NCBI RefSeq assembly: GCF_018919385.1
Contig: NZ_JAHLMF010000008.1
Coordinates: 124,001 to 188,000 of the forward strand
Length of the DNA: 64,000 nucleotides
From: Geomonas diazotrophica
Lineage (GTDB): Bacteria; Desulfobacterota; Desulfuromonadia; Geobacterales; Geobacteraceae
Direction of reading: 5' to 3'
The notes below the pieces were generated by a model. That model was not told the origin of the DNA, did not search any database, and saw only the letters and a list, made by a program, of their open reading frames with translations. This document shows positions 16,642-24,228 of the stretch, piece by piece; position 1 is the stretch's first letter; each line of letters starts with the position of its first letter. The translations under genes were made by a program, and so were the position numbers.

Positions 16642-18626
16642 ACATCCCAAGGCTCCGTTTCCCCATCAAGACCAAGCTCACCGTCGCCACACTGATCCCG
16701 CTGGCGATCGCCATCCTGATCTGCTGGATGGCCGGCGTCTTCATCCTGAGCGCCAAGGTGGCCGCGCAGGCCCAGGAGAAGGTGCGCTACGACCTCTCCG
16801 TGGCGCGCGAGGCCTACCTGAACGAGTTGACGCGCCTCTACGACGCGGTCAAACTCTCCGCCTCCTTCGGCAGGACCTCGGAGACGGTCGCGGCCGCCGA
16901 CCAGCGTGCCCTGGCCGCCACACTGACGCCGGTGCGCAAAAGCGAGCACCTGGACATCCTGGCGGCCGTGGACGCCTCCGGCAAGGTGATCTTCCGCGCC
17001 AACAACCCGCAGCAGTTCGGCGACGAGAAACTGCGCAACCAGTTCGTGGCGCGGGCCCTCAAGGGTGAACTGGTGAGCGGCACCACCATCATCCCCACCA
17101 GCGAGCTGACCCTGGAGGGTGAGGAACTGGTGCGCCAGGCGCGGATCACCGTGGCCGGAACCCGGTCCGACCCCACCCCCCCTGCCCCGTTGAACGGGGC
17201 CATGTTCCTCTTCGTTGCCGCCCCCGTGCGCGACCAGGCCGGCAACGTGGTGGGCGCCCTCTACGGCGGTGTCCTGTTGAACAACAACAAGAAGCTGGTG
17301 GACAAGATAAAGAACGTCGTCTACGAAGGGGCCAAGCTGAACGGCCGCGACGTGGGGAACTCCACCATCTTCCAGGGGGACGTCCGGATCGCCACCAACG
17401 TCCCCAACACCGACGGCAGCCGAGCCATCGGGACCAAGCTCTCCGCGCCGGTGTACGACCGCGTCCTTTTGAAAGGTGCCAAGTGGGTGGGAAGGGCCTT
17501 CGTGGTGAACGACTGGTATCTGACCGCCTACGAGCCGATCCTGTCGCTGCAGGGGGTGCCCATCGGTGCGCTCTACGTGGGGATGCTGGAGAGCCACTAC
17601 TCGGCGGTGAAGACCGACATGGCCGTGCTCTTGAGCTTCGTGCTCCTCTTGAGCGGGCTGACCGGCGTCTCCATGGCCGGGTTTCTCGGGCGCAAGCTGG
17701 CACAGCCGATCAAGGAGCTGGAGCTTTTGACCAGACGCGTCGCGGCAGGCGAACGTGACGTGCAGAGCAACATCGACTCGCGCGACGAGATCGGCGACCT
17801 GGCCGACCGCTTCAACGACATGAGCCGGTCGCTCGGCGAGCGCGAAAACAGCATCATCGAGCTGAATCGCAACCTGGAAGAAAAGGTGCAGCAGAGAACG
17901 GCGGAACTGGAGGAGAAGAACCGCCTCCTCGTGCAGACGCGCGAGGAGCTTTTGCGGGTGGAGAAGCTGGCGGCGATCGGCGAGCTGGCTGCGGGCGTCG
18001 CCCACGAGATCAACAACCCCATGGCGATCATCCGCGGCAACACGGAGCTATTGCAGCTCTCGGTCCCGGAGGACGCGCCGAACCGGGAGGAAGTCGACAC
18101 CATCTTCCAGCAGGTGAAACGGGTGGAGCGCATCGTCTCCAACCTTTTGAAGTTCGCCAGGCGCGAGCAGATGGAGCGCGGCGAGGTTCACCTGAACGAG
18201 CTGCTGCACGAGATCGTTGGGCAGATGAGACACCAGGTTTCACTGGAGAAGATAGAAGTGCTCGAGTTCTACGCGGAGCAAAGGGCCGTGATCGAAGGGG
18301 ACCAAGACCAGTTACGGCAGGTGTTCACCAACCTGATCCTGAACGCCGTGCAGGCGATGCCCCGGGGTGGGGTGCTCTGCATCAAGAGCGCTCCGGTGGG
18401 AAGCGGCGACAACTACGAGGTGAAGATTTCGGACACCGGGGTCGGCATAGAGCTGGAGAACCTGAGGCAGGTGTTCAACCCCTTCTACACCACCAAGGCC
18501 AACGGCACCGGGCTCGGGTTGTCGGTCAGTTACGGCATCATCAGGGAACACGGCGGCTGCATCGACGTGGAAAGCGTTCCCGGACAGGGGAGCAGCTTCA
18601 CCGTGCTTCTCCCCTGCGAGCGCTAA
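16638..18626 (+). CDS. membrane sensor histidine kinase with periplasmic Cache-like domain
   Basis: 662 residues. The first membrane helix is ~12-35 (LTVATLIPLAIAILICWMAG), then a ~285-residue periplasmic region resembling Cache sensor domains (FRANNPQQFGD, AAPVRDQAGNVVGALYGGV, IGALYVGMLES). The second helix is ~325-350, followed by HAMP (LAQPIKELELLTRRVAAGE), a coiled coil, HisKA with phospho-acceptor His456 (GVAHEINNPMAI), and an ATPase with the N box (NAVQAMPRGG), DTGVGI and GTGLGLS. The start overlaps the regulator stop by 4 bp. Cache domains often bind small organic acids, so a formate-related ligand is plausible but unproven. The gene ends at an inverted repeat. Confidence 0.93.
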   Translation: MNIPRLRFPIKTKLTVATLIPLAIAILICWMAGVFILSAKVAAQAQEKVRYDLSVAREAYLNELTRLYDAVKLSASFGRTSETVAAADQRALAATLTPVRKSEHLDILAAVDASGKVIFRANNPQQFGDEKLRNQFVARALKGELVSGTTIIPTSELTLEGEELVRQARITVAGTRSDPTPPAPLNGAMFLFVAAPVRDQAGNVVGALYGGVLLNNNKKLVDKIKNVVYEGAKLNGRDVGNSTIFQGDVRIATNVPNTDGSRAIGTKLSAPVYDRVLLKGAKWVGRAFVVNDWYLTAYEPILSLQGVPIGALYVGMLESHYSAVKTDMAVLLSFVLLLSGLTGVSMAGFLGRKLAQPIKELELLTRRVAAGERDVQSNIDSRDEIGDLADRFNDMSRSLGERENSIIELNRNLEEKVQQRTAELEEKNRLLVQTREELLRVEKLAAIGELAAGVAHEINNPMAIIRGNTELLQLSVPEDAPNREEVDTIFQQVKRVERIVSNLLKFARREQMERGEVHLNELLHEIVGQMRHQVSLEKIEVLEFYAEQRAVIEGDQDQLRQVFTNLILNAVQAMPRGGVLCIKSAPVGSGDNYEVKISDTGVGIELENLRQVFNPFYTTKANGTGLGLSVSYGIIREHGGCIDVESVPGQGSSFTVLLPCER

Positions 18627-18646
18627 GCGCCCCACGCTCCCCACAA

Positions 18647-18683
18647 GAAACGGCCGCGAGCACTTGCGCTTCGCGGCCGTTTC
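18647..18683. terminator. hairpin after the histidine kinase gene
   Basis: A perfect 13-bp inverted repeat GAAACGGCCGCGA/TCGCGGCCGTTTC with an 11-base loop, 20 bp past the kinase stop. The T run is short, so efficiency is uncertain. It lies between converging genes. Confidence 0.65.
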
Positions 18684-18710
18684 GGTCTTGCATCAGTTGC
18701 AGAGTCCATG

Positions 18711-18782
18711 GGACCTAAGGGACCTAAGGGACCTAAGGGACCTAAGGGGCCTAAGGGGCCTAAGGGGCCTAAGGAGCCTAAG
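18711..18782. repeat. 9-bp tandem repeat, eight copies
   Basis: Eight head-to-tail 9-mers: four GGACCTAAG, three GGGCCTAAG and one GAGCCTAAG. It is non-coding, between the kinase terminator and the MOSC gene. The ordered variants point to growth by slippage or unequal exchange. Confidence 0.95.
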
Positions 18783-18891
18783 GTCCGCCGGCCTCGAGTG
18801 GGGCACCGGAAGAGACACGCCGCTCGCGGCAGTCGGCGCCGCGTCCTCGACAGGTTGCGGGGCCCGTTTCGAGCAGCAGCCAGTCGTGCCC

Positions 18892-19320
18892 TTACACCAC
18901 GACCTGGTCTCCCGGCCTGACCACCCCGCCCTTCAGCACCCGGGCGAAGATCCCCTCTTTGGGCATGACGCAGTCGCCGGCCTGGTAGTAGATGGCGCAA
19001 CGGGTATGGCACTCCTTGCCGATCTGGGTCACCTCGAGGAGGGTCTCCCCCAGTTCGATCTTGGCACCGATGGGAAGGCTCACCAGGTCGACCCCTTCGG
19101 TGGTGATGTTCTCGGCGAAATCCCCCTCCTTCACGTCCAGCCCGAGCGCCTGCATCTTGGCGATGCTCTCCTGGGCCAACAGGCTCACCTGGCGGTGCCA
19201 GTCGCCGGCATGGCCGTCGCCGACGATCCCGTGCTCCTCGCGCAGGGTGACTTCGGGTACCGGGGTCTTTCTTTCCCCTTTGTTCTTGCTGATGTTGACG
19301 GCGATGATCTTTCCGGTCAT
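18892..19320 (-). CDS. MOSC domain protein
   Basis: 142 residues, a stand-alone MOSC (molybdenum cofactor sulfurase C-terminal) domain. Recognisable blocks are GIVGDGHAGDWHRQVSLLA, GDFAENITTEGVDLVSLPIG, and GKECHTRCAIYY with the conserved cysteine. MOSC proteins bind sulfur or molybdopterin and either transfer sulfur or act as Moco reductases; the short bacterial branch is poorly characterised. It is 16 bp downstream of moaA and so probably cotranscribed, which fits a role in cofactor supply. It ends about 110 bp from the 9-mer repeat array. Confidence 0.9.
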   Translation of the reverse strand: MTGKIIAVNISKNKGERKTPVPEVTLREEHGIVGDGHAGDWHRQVSLLAQESIAKMQALGLDVKEGDFAENITTEGVDLVSLPIGAKIELGETLLEVTQIGKECHTRCAIYYQAGDCVMPKEGIFARVLKGGVVRPGDQVVV

Positions 19321-19336
19321 GCGTTCTCCTTGTTTT

Positions 19337-20317
19337 TCAGCCCCCCACGCGGGACATGGCGAAAGGTTTGGTTTCAGAGCCCTCGTCGGTCACTTCGTGC
19401 CGTCCGGGTTTGGCGGCCACGATGCGCCTGATCTCCTGGCGCAGCAGTTCTGCGTCACCGGTCGCTAGTACCGGTTTCAGGTCAACCCCCTCCCCCGAGA
19501 ACAGGCACCCTTTGGCGACACCTGACGCTGTGACGCGCAGACGGTTGCAGCCATCGCAGAAGTGCCCGGTCATGGCGGTGATGATCCCGAGCGACCCGGG
19601 TGCCCCCTTGATGCGGAAGTTCTTGGACGGGCCGGAGCGCTCGGTGTTGCTGCTTTCCTCGATCTCGTACTCGCGGGCGATGCGTTCCCGGATTTCAGCG
19701 CCGGGGACGGTCAGGTCGCGCCAGTCGGCGTCACCGGAAGTGGGCATGTACTCGATGAAGCGCACGGCGTAGGGGCGTTTCAGGGTGAGCGCCGCGAAGT
19801 CGAGAATCTCGTCGTCGTTCACGCCCCGCATCACCACCACGTTGATCTTGTGCGGTGGAAAGCCGACCCGCTCCGCCTCTTCGATGCCGTCCAAAACACG
19901 CTGCAGTTCGCCTCCCCGGGTGACGGTGGCGAAGATCTCCGGCTTGAGTGAATCCAGGCTGATGTTGAGCCTCTGCACCCCGGCGTCCTTCAGGCCTTGG
20001 GCCATCTCCTTCAGGAGCAGACCGTTGGTGGTCAGCACCAGTTCCTTGAGCCCCGGCAACGCGGCAAGGCGCGCCAGGAAATCGACGATCCCCTTGCGCA
20101 CCAGCGGTTCCCCGCCGGTCACGCGGATCTTCTCGATCCCGGCGGCGACCGCCTCGGCGGAGATCCGGAGCAGGTCCTCGTAGGATAGCATCTCGCAGTG
20201 GCCCAGCTTCTCCACGCCCTCTTCCGGCATGCAGTAGCTGCAGCGCAGGTTGCAACGGTCGGTGACCGAGAGGCGCAGGTAATTAATGCGCCTGCCGTAG
20301 GTATCTATCAATGACAT
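19337..20317 (-). CDS. moaA: GTP 3',8-cyclase (radical SAM)
   Basis: 326 residues. With S-adenosylmethionine it converts GTP to 3',8-cyclo-GTP, the first step of molybdenum cofactor synthesis with MoaC. The radical SAM motif CNLRCSYC is near residue 22. The second cluster is bound by CDGCNRLRVTASGVAKGC. The essential C-terminal Gly-Gly (SRVGG) is present. An AGGA box precedes the ATG by 7 bases. It is transcribed away from moeA, with about 500 bp of shared upstream DNA, and followed by the MOSC gene. Confidence 0.95.
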   Translation of the reverse strand: MSLIDTYGRRINYLRLSVTDRCNLRCSYCMPEEGVEKLGHCEMLSYEDLLRISAEAVAAGIEKIRVTGGEPLVRKGIVDFLARLAALPGLKELVLTTNGLLLKEMAQGLKDAGVQRLNISLDSLKPEIFATVTRGGELQRVLDGIEEAERVGFPPHKINVVVMRGVNDDEILDFAALTLKRPYAVRFIEYMPTSGDADWRDLTVPGAEIRERIAREYEIEESSNTERSGPSKNFRIKGAPGSLGIITAMTGHFCDGCNRLRVTASGVAKGCLFSGEGVDLKPVLATGDAELLRQEIRRIVAAKPGRHEVTDEGSETKPFAMSRVGG

Positions 20318-20647
20318 AATATGTCCTGACTTCAGGTATTTGTCGCGTCAAACTGCAAGATGGGCCTGACCGGTTTTCCAGCAGGCCGACACTGCTTTCG
20401 GATACACGCTAAAAACCATACCTTGTTTGGCAAACGGAAATCAACCACTTTAATGAGGGAGATTGGCGAGCGCCCGCGGAGAACCAGGGAAAGTATACGG
20501 TAGCCAAACCGAGCCGATCGGGGAGTAAAAACAACGCAAAGACGTGGTGTTGTCGCGCCGTCGATCTGAGTGGGCCGCCCAATCTTAAGCTAAAATAATT
20601 GTTTATTTTGCGGCAAATATGCTATCCCTTTGGGAAAATATGCAGAA
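20318..20647. other. divergent non-coding region between moaA and the moeA riboswitch
   Basis: About 330 bases without a convincing gene. It must hold the promoters of both transcription units. The part at 20590-20640 is AT-rich and could carry the moeA promoter (TATGCT at 20630), but no good -35 partner is visible. I looked for a second Moco-type aptamer on the moaA strand and did not find the conserved blocks. Confidence 0.6.
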
Positions 20648-20748
20648 CGTCTCCGAGCCGCGGCCGTCTAAAGGGAAACTCCCCAGGGTGCCGCAGCCGA
20701 TGGGTGCTGCCGGAAACGGCACCGCCTCCCTCTTGGAAAGGAGAAGCA
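20648..20748 (+). promoter_or_regulatory. predicted molybdenum (or tungsten) cofactor riboswitch upstream of moeA
   Basis: It holds the conserved blocks of the Moco RNA motif in order: CTCCGAGCC (20651), GGGAAACTC, CCAGGG, a long hairpin with GNRA loop (TGCCG-GAAA-CGGCA), GCCTCCC, a short loop, then GGAAAGG. The outer stem pairs CTCC with GGAG (20740-20743). An intrinsic terminator follows and then moeA-moaC-mog, so it probably shuts the operon off when cofactor is abundant. Confidence 0.85.
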
Positions 20749-20764
20749 CCGCCGCATCGCGCAC

Positions 20765-20799
20765 GGGCCCCTCTTCCTTCACGGAGTCGGGCCCTTTTT
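20765..20799 (+). terminator. riboswitch-linked intrinsic terminator in the moeA leader
   Basis: GGGCCC at 20765-20770 pairs with GGGCCC at 20789-20794, extended by CTC/GAG inside, followed by TTTTT. It lies 17 bases after the aptamer and 36 bases before the moeA start, so it is the likely expression platform. Confidence 0.8.
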
Positions 20800-20834
20800 C
20801 GTTATTGCCATTACCAAGGAACAAAGAGGAAGAG

Positions 20835-22046
20835 ATGACGAACTACGAGCAAGCCAGACGCATGGTCATCGACAAGGTGGCGCCTGCCGGCGTGGAAAGG
20901 GTGCTGCTGCTGGAAGCCGCCGGCCGAGTGCTGGCCGAGGACTACGTGGCGCCCAAGGACATGCCGCGCTGGGACAACTCCGCCATGGACGGCTTCGCCG
21001 TCAGGAGCGCTGACTGCGCGCCGGGGACCGTGCTCAAGGTCACCGACTACATCCCCGCCGGCGTCAGTTCCGATGACGTGGTGACGCCGGGGTGCGCCGC
21101 GCGGATCATGACCGGCGCCCCCATCCCGCCTGGGGCCGATGCGGTCGTCCCGATAGAAGAGACCGAGAACACGGCGGAGACCGTGAAGCTGCTGCAACAG
21201 GTGAAAAAGCACGACCACATCCGTTTCCAGGGCGAGGACGTGCGCGGCGGCGAGGCGATCATACCACGGGGGACCGTGATCGGAGCGCCCCAGGTGAGCC
21301 TGATGGCCTCTTTTTCCACTGTGCTGGTGCCTGTTTACCGCAAGGTGCGCGTGGCCATCCTCTCCACCGGTGACGAGCTGGTCGAGGTCGGCACCGAACC
21401 CAAGGAGAGCCAGATCGTCAACAGCAACACCCTTGCGCTCGCCACCGCCATCAAGCTCTGCGGCGCCGAGCCGGTCATCCTCGGCATCGCCCGCGACGAC
21501 AGGGAGAGCCACCGTGCGCTCCTCTCCGAGGGACTGAAGGCCGACGTCCTGGTCACCTCGGCGGGTGTCTCCGCCGGCGACCGGGACCTGGTGCGCGAGG
21601 TGCTGGCGGAGCTGGGTGTTGTGGAGCAGTTCTGGAAGCCCGGCATCAAGCCCGGCGGCCCCACCGCCTTCGGCATGAAGGGGAACGTCCCGGTCTTTTC
21701 CCTCCCCGGCAACCCGGTCTCCACCATGATCACCTTCGAGGAGTTCGCCCGCCCCGCCATCCTGCGCATGATGGGGCACGAAAAGGTGTTCCGTCGCACC
21801 GTGAGCGGCATCCTGAAGGAAGGGGCGCGCAAGAAGGCGGGCAAGGTAAACTTCCTGCGCGTTCACGTCGCCATCGAGGGGGGACGCTTCGTCGCCAGCA
21901 CCTCGGGCGATCAGAACACCGGGATACTGAAGACCATGCTGCGTTGCAACGCCCTGGCCATTCTCCCGGCGGAGGCGACCGAGTTCGCCGTCGGCGCGGA
22001 AGTAGATCTGCACCTGCTCGACCCCACATTGGAAATGGAGGTTTAA
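20835..22046 (+). CDS. moeA: molybdopterin molybdenumtransferase MoeA
   Basis: 403 residues when started at ATG 20835, preceded by AGAGGAAGAG. The frame is open further upstream only because it runs through the riboswitch. MoeA inserts molybdate into adenylylated molybdopterin. Visible blocks are PRWDNSAMDGFAVR, RIMTGAPIPPGADAVVPIEE, RFQGEDVRGGEAI, STGDELVE, TSAGVSAGDRDLV, FSLPGNPVSTMITFEEF and the C-terminal beta-barrel part. It is first in moeA-moaC-mog; moaC starts one base after its stop. Control by the upstream Moco RNA and terminator is inferred. Confidence 0.95.
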   Translation: MTNYEQARRMVIDKVAPAGVERVLLLEAAGRVLAEDYVAPKDMPRWDNSAMDGFAVRSADCAPGTVLKVTDYIPAGVSSDDVVTPGCAARIMTGAPIPPGADAVVPIEETENTAETVKLLQQVKKHDHIRFQGEDVRGGEAIIPRGTVIGAPQVSLMASFSTVLVPVYRKVRVAILSTGDELVEVGTEPKESQIVNSNTLALATAIKLCGAEPVILGIARDDRESHRALLSEGLKADVLVTSAGVSAGDRDLVREVLAELGVVEQFWKPGIKPGGPTAFGMKGNVPVFSLPGNPVSTMITFEEFARPAILRMMGHEKVFRRTVSGILKEGARKKAGKVNFLRVHVAIEGGRFVASTSGDQNTGILKTMLRCNALAILPAEATEFAVGAEVDLHLLDPTLEMEV

Positions 22047-22047
22047 C

Positions 22048-22524
22048 ATGTCGTTCAACCACTTCGACGCCAGCGGCAACGCCATCATGGTCGACGTAAG
22101 CCAGAAGACCCCGACCATGCGCACCGCCATAGCAGGCGCCCTGCTGACCCTGAAACCCGAAACCGTGCAGTCCATCGTGTCCGGCCGGATGGCAAAGGGG
22201 GACGTACTCGGCGTGGCGCGGCTTGCCGGTATCGCCGGAGCCAAGAAGACACCCGACCTGATTCCCCTCTCCCACCCTCTTGCCATCCACCACGTCGCCA
22301 TAGAGTTCGAGGTGGACGAGGCCCGGGGAACCATAGGCGTCATGGCCACCGTCCGCGCCTTCGAGCGCACCGGCGTCGAGATGGAAGCCATGACCGCCGC
22401 CACGGTAGCCGCGCTGACCGTGTACGACATGTGCAAGGGGACCGACAAGGGCATCGTCATCTCCGACGTGAAGCTGCACTACAAGGAAGGCGGCAAGAGC
22501 GGCGTCTTCAAGCGCGAGGACTAA
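22048..22524 (+). CDS. moaC: cyclic pyranopterin monophosphate synthase MoaC
   Basis: 158 residues, full length. It completes the conversion of the MoaA product to cyclic pyranopterin monophosphate. Signature blocks are MVDVSQKTPTMRTAIA, KGDVLGVARLAGIAGAKKT, DLIPLSHPL, VRAFERTGVEMEAMTA, YDMCKGTDKG and KEGGKSG, with the catalytic lysines and His/Asp residues retained. The GGAGG ribosome site lies within the end of moeA. It belongs to the riboswitch-controlled operon. Confidence 0.96.
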   Translation: MSFNHFDASGNAIMVDVSQKTPTMRTAIAGALLTLKPETVQSIVSGRMAKGDVLGVARLAGIAGAKKTPDLIPLSHPLAIHHVAIEFEVDEARGTIGVMATVRAFERTGVEMEAMTAATVAALTVYDMCKGTDKGIVISDVKLHYKEGGKSGVFKRED

Positions 22525-22539
22525 AGGAGAAACACCACC

Positions 22540-23037
22540 ATGCGAGCAGCCATTCTCACCCTCAGCGACCGCTGTTCCACCGGAGAACGTGCCGACGGCA
22601 GCGGGCCGGCGCTAAAAGCCTGGCTCGAGGAACGCGGCGTCACCGTCGCCTGCACCGACGTCATCCCCGACGAGGGGGCCCTCATCTCAGAAAAGCTCAT
22701 CGAGTGGGCCGACAGCGGCGCCTACGATCTCATCCTCACCACCGGCGGCACCGGCGTCTCGCCGCGCGACGTCACCCCGGAAGCGACCGAGCGCGTGGTG
22801 GAGCGCCTCCTTCCCGGCTTCGGCGAGGTGATGCGCATGGAGAGCCTCAAGAAGACCCCGCACGCCATCATCTCAAGGGCCGTGGCCGGCATCAGAAAAA
22901 ACGCCCTTATCATCAACCTCCCCGGGAGCCCCAAGGGGGCCACCGAGAACATCGGCTTCGTGTGGGCCGCGGTGCCGCACGCGGTCGCCAAGCTGCAGGG
23001 AGACCCCGAGGAGTGCGGCACGCCGCTCCCCCGCTGA
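22540..23037 (+). CDS. mog: molybdopterin adenylyltransferase
   Basis: 165 residues of the MogA/MoaB family. It adenylates molybdopterin to give the substrate of MoeA. Motifs: LTLSDRCSTGERAD at the N-terminus, LTTGGTGVSPRDVTPEAT in the active site, and INLPGSPKGATENI. An AAAGGAGAAAC box precedes the start by about 8 bases. It is the last gene of the moeA-moaC-mog operon, 15 bp after moaC. A weak hairpin before a T run (CGCCCAAGACGGCTTTTTT) may end the transcript. Confidence 0.93.
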   Translation: MRAAILTLSDRCSTGERADGSGPALKAWLEERGVTVACTDVIPDEGALISEKLIEWADSGAYDLILTTGGTGVSPRDVTPEATERVVERLLPGFGEVMRMESLKKTPHAIISRAVAGIRKNALIINLPGSPKGATENIGFVWAAVPHAVAKLQGDPEECGTPLPR

Positions 23038-23058
23038 CCGCCCAAGACGGCTTTTTTA

Positions 23059-23087
23059 TTGACCGATCCCGCCTGCTGGGTTATATA
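23059..23087 (+). promoter_or_regulatory. predicted sigma70 promoter of pta
   Basis: TTGACC (23059-23064), 17 bases, TATATA (23082-23087): near-consensus with ideal spacing, about 40 bp before the pta start. Confidence 0.7.
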
Positions 23088-23126
23088 ACTAACACGGTTT
23101 TATAATTCAATTACGGAGGAATGCTC

Positions 23127-24128
23127 ATGCCGTTGGTTAAGCAGATTCACGAGAAGGCGAAATCGAAACTCAAGACGGTGGTCTTGCCGGAGAGCTACGA
23201 CGAGAGGATGCTCTTCGCCGCGCAACAGATCGTGGAACAAGGTTTGGCCAAAATCGTGCTTTTGGGCAAGCCTGACGCGATCCTGGCGGCGGCCGCCGCC
23301 AAGGGGATCAACCTGGCCGGCGTGGAACTGGTGGACCCCGCAACCTCGCCCAAGCTCGACGCGTACGTCGGGAAGCTCGTGGAACTGAGGAAGTCCAAGG
23401 GGCTCACGCCACAGCAGGCGCAGGAGATGCTGACCGCACCGGATAACCTTTACTTCGCGGGGATGATGGTACGCGAGGGTGACGCCGACGGCGAGGTGGC
23501 CGGCGCTACCGGCACTACCGGCGACGTGCTCCGTGCCGCCTTCCAGACCGTCGGTCCCGCTCCCGGCATCAAGACCGTTTCCTCCTTCTTCCTGATGGCC
23601 ACCCAGACCCCGAACTTCGGGGAGAACGGGGTCATCCTCTTCGCCGACTGCGCCGTCAACCCCAACCCGGACGCGCAGGCCCTGGCAGAGATCGCCATCG
23701 CCACCGCGAGGAACTGCAAATCCTTCCTCGATGTCCCCGCGCGCGTCGCCATGCTCTCCTTCTCCACCAAGGGAAGCGCGAGCCACCAGGATGCGGACAA
23801 GGTGCTCAAGGCGCTGGAGATCGCCAAGGGGATGGATCCGGAACTTTCCATCGACGGCGAACTGCAGGCCGACGCCGCCCTGATCCCTGCGGTGGGCGCC
23901 AAGAAGGCCCCCGGCAGCGGCGTGGCCGGCAAGGCCAACGTGCTCGTTTTCCCGACCCTCGATGCCGGCAACATCGCCTACAAGCTGGTGGAGCGTCTGG
24001 CCGGCGCCAAGGCCATCGGCCCGGTGATCCAGGGGCTCGCCAAGCCGGTCAACGACCTCTCCCGCGGCTGCTCGGTGCAGGACATCGTGGACGTAACCGC
24101 CATCACCGCGGTGCAGGCGCAAGGCTAA
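23127..24128 (+). CDS. pta: phosphate acetyltransferase
   Basis: 333 residues, the short single-domain Pta. It interconverts acetyl-CoA plus phosphate and acetyl phosphate plus CoA. ATG 23127 is preferred over ATG 23121 because GGAGGA ends 6 bases before the former and directly abuts the latter. Motifs: [71 protein letters not shown] and [17 protein letters not shown]. It faces ackA across a shared terminator, so the two steps of acetate activation have separate promoters. Confidence 0.95.
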   Translation: MPLVKQIHEKAKSKLKTVVLPESYDERMLFAAQQIVEQGLAKIVLLGKPDAILAAAAAKGINLAGVELVDPATSPKLDAYVGKLVELRKSKGLTPQQAQEMLTAPDNLYFAGMMVREGDADGEVAGATGTTGDVLRAAFQTVGPAPGIKTVSSFFLMATQTPNFGENGVILFADCAVNPNPDAQALAEIAIATARNCKSFLDVPARVAMLSFSTKGSASHQDADKVLKALEIAKGMDPELSIDGELQADAALIPAVGAKKAPGSGVAGKANVLVFPTLDAGNIAYKLVERLAGAKAIGPVIQGLAKPVNDLSRGCSVQDIVDVTAITAVQAQG

Positions 24129-24172
24129 CCGCGACGACCGGTCCGACCGGCTGCTGAGACAGCGAACAAAAC

Positions 24173-24206
24173 AAAAGGCCGGCGGGGTTACCCCGCCGGC
24201 CTTTTT
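24173..24206. terminator. bidirectional terminator between pta and ackA
   Basis: A perfect 15-bp stem AAAAGGCCGGCGGGG/CCCCGCCGGCCTTTT with a 3-base loop and flanking A/T runs. It serves both converging genes. Confidence 0.95.
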
Positions 24207-24228
24207 GCTGTCTTACGCTCGCCTACCC

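Noticed and set aside
18664-19431. Long plus-strand frame over the 9-mer repeat and MOSC gene
   Set aside because: Opposite-strand shadow of MOSC and moaA; low-complexity start from the repeat and no family similarity.
20318-20600. Second Moco riboswitch on the moaA strand
   Set aside because: The blocks GCCTCCC and GGAAAGG are missing, and no matching hairpins were found.
20619-20834. N-terminal extension of moeA
   Set aside because: It runs through the riboswitch and terminator. ATG 20835 has a ribosome site and begins the conserved domain.
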